DNA of 5,992 nucleotides from Anaerolineales bacterium (GTDB lineage: Bacteria; Chloroflexota; Anaerolineae; Anaerolineales; E44-bin32): the NCBI GenBank assembly GCA_030673085.1, contig DAOVFE010000122.1, positions 1 through 5,992 on the forward strand, in the 5' to 3' direction. Within the stretch, counting starts at the first letter, position 1. Each line of letters starts with the position of its first letter. Below are positions 5,468-5,992 of the stretch, piece after piece. The notes beneath the pieces are model-generated. The model searched no databases and was not told the DNA's origin. It saw only the letters and a program-made list of their open reading frames with translations. A program made the translations under genes and the position numbers.

Positions 5468-5866
5468 CTATTTGCCTGTGATCTTGAGATCAGGTCCTTG
5501 GAAGTTAGTCATAGTAATATCCACCGGGCAGTGCTCGGCAACCCGTAACAAGGCCTTTTCACGGCGGGAGATATCAGCATTAGGCAAATGCGCATGGACC
5601 TTGATATTGGTTAATCGTGTCGGGTTGGGGACTTTCTCGAATTCCACATCAACCGTCAAGCCGGTTGGATCAAGGCCGATCTGGTTGCAGTAATTGGCTA
5701 TAAATGCGCCAATGCATCCGCCAAGCGATGCAACAAGGATTTGCGGAGGGGTGGGCGCCCGATCAGAACCCCCCATTGATTCCGGTACATCAATCTGAAT
5801 GGTGTGATTGCCAACCTTGGTCTCGAAGAGCATATCGCCTGCATATTTTGTAGTGATCTTTCCCAT
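5468..5866 (-). CDS. OsmC/Ohr-family protein
   Basis: A 132-aa cytoplasmic protein of the OsmC/Ohr superfamily, whose studied members reduce organic hydroperoxides with a reactive Cys pair. Both family cysteines are present: Cys51 in TPPQILVASLGGC (39-51), at the start of the central helix, and Cys113 in EHCPVDIT (111-118). Their 62-residue spacing is close to that of known members. An additional Cys60 lies in the central helix. The N-terminal strands (GDMLFETKVGNHTIQIDVPE, 10-29) and the LTNIKVHAHLP strand (85-95) fit the fold. It resembles the YhfA-like branch more than classical Ohr, so peroxidase activity is not assured. The ATG at 5866 has AAGGAT (reverse complement of 5873-5878) six bases upstream. 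It has its own promoter and is separated from the MFS gene by 301 bases, so the two are probably not one operon. Confidence 0.92.
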   Translation of the reverse strand: MGKITTKYAGDMLFETKVGNHTIQIDVPESMGGSDRAPTPPQILVASLGGCIGAFIANYCNQIGLDPTGLTVDVEFEKVPNPTRLTNIKVHAHLPNADISRREKALLRVAEHCPVDITMTNFQGPDLKITGK

Positions 5867-5925
5867 AATTAAATCCTTGTTTTAATAAGATATCCTGGTT
5901 TGGTTTCAGCCAGGCAACGCTGCCT

Positions 5926-5931
5926 ATTGTA
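5926..5931 (-). promoter_or_regulatory. -10 box of the OsmC-family gene
   Basis: The reverse strand reads TACAAT, the same -10 hexamer as at the MFS promoter. Initiation would occur near 5919, giving a leader of about 50 nt. The leader includes a short GGCA/TGCC hairpin (5913-5924) and a CCTGG/CCAGG pair (5894-5898, 5910-5914). No good -35 is visible. Confidence 0.35.
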
Positions 5932-5966
5932 CCGCAATTCGCTCATTTCTTGTTCTAAAATGATTC

Positions 5967-5992
5967 ATGACTACACTGAAAAAACCAAATGC
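5967..5992 (+). CDS. Possible start of a divergent gene, cut by the window end
   Basis: An ATG at 5967 opens a frame that stays open to the window end and reads MTTLKKPN. TAAAAT (5956-5961), 5 of 6 matches to the -10 consensus, lies five bases before it, so the transcript could begin at the ATG itself (leaderless). There is no Shine-Dalgarno sequence. Eight codons are too few to judge coding; this is a candidate only. Confidence 0.2.

Overview
This is a bacterial chromosomal window of intermediate GC with five well-supported genes and unusually long, repeat-bearing intergenic gaps. The proteins are ordinary bacterial families. The ribose-phosphate pyrophosphokinase has a divergent N-terminal block (FPNENLF) that I loosely associate with Chloroflexota-type homologues. 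That taxonomic guess is weak and rests on memory of the family, not on a search. No rRNA, tRNA, CRISPR array or intact transposase is visible.

Layout. Positions 1-427 are a non-coding leader with a good sigma70-type promoter (72-100), two nested inverted repeats and a tiny Cys-ending reading frame. Then come two forward genes that form a tight pair: a RimJ/RimL-like GNAT acetyltransferase (428-979) and a PRPP synthetase (981-1943), separated by one base. Positions 1944-2791 hold no credible gene. They contain a roughly 143-bp element with inverted ends that looks like a MITE or IS remnant, a weak terminator-like hairpin, a larger foldable hairpin and fragments of a short repeat. A YihY/BrkB-family inner-membrane protein follows (2792-3673, GTG start). 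It converges on a reverse-strand MFS drug-efflux-type transporter (3898-5166). Upstream of the transporter are an extended -10 promoter and a perfect 8+8 palindrome at the expected transcription start, a layout typical of repressor control. An OsmC-family peroxidase-like protein (5468-5866, reverse) closes the window, with its own promoter. Just beyond it may lie the start of a divergent forward gene.

Functionally the genes look like separate small units rather than one pathway: nucleotide-precursor synthesis (PRPP), an acetyltransferase of unknown substrate, a membrane protein of unknown role, an exporter and an organic-hydroperoxide/thiol-stress protein. The most notable non-genic signal is a short dispersed repeat (ATGGGAAAAAGCCAG, then TTGCTGYGGGG at a fixed offset). 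It occurs inside the MITE-like element and again in two other intergenic gaps, with a separate fragment upstream of the YihY gene. I found no convincing evidence of a new defence, secretion or biosynthetic system here.
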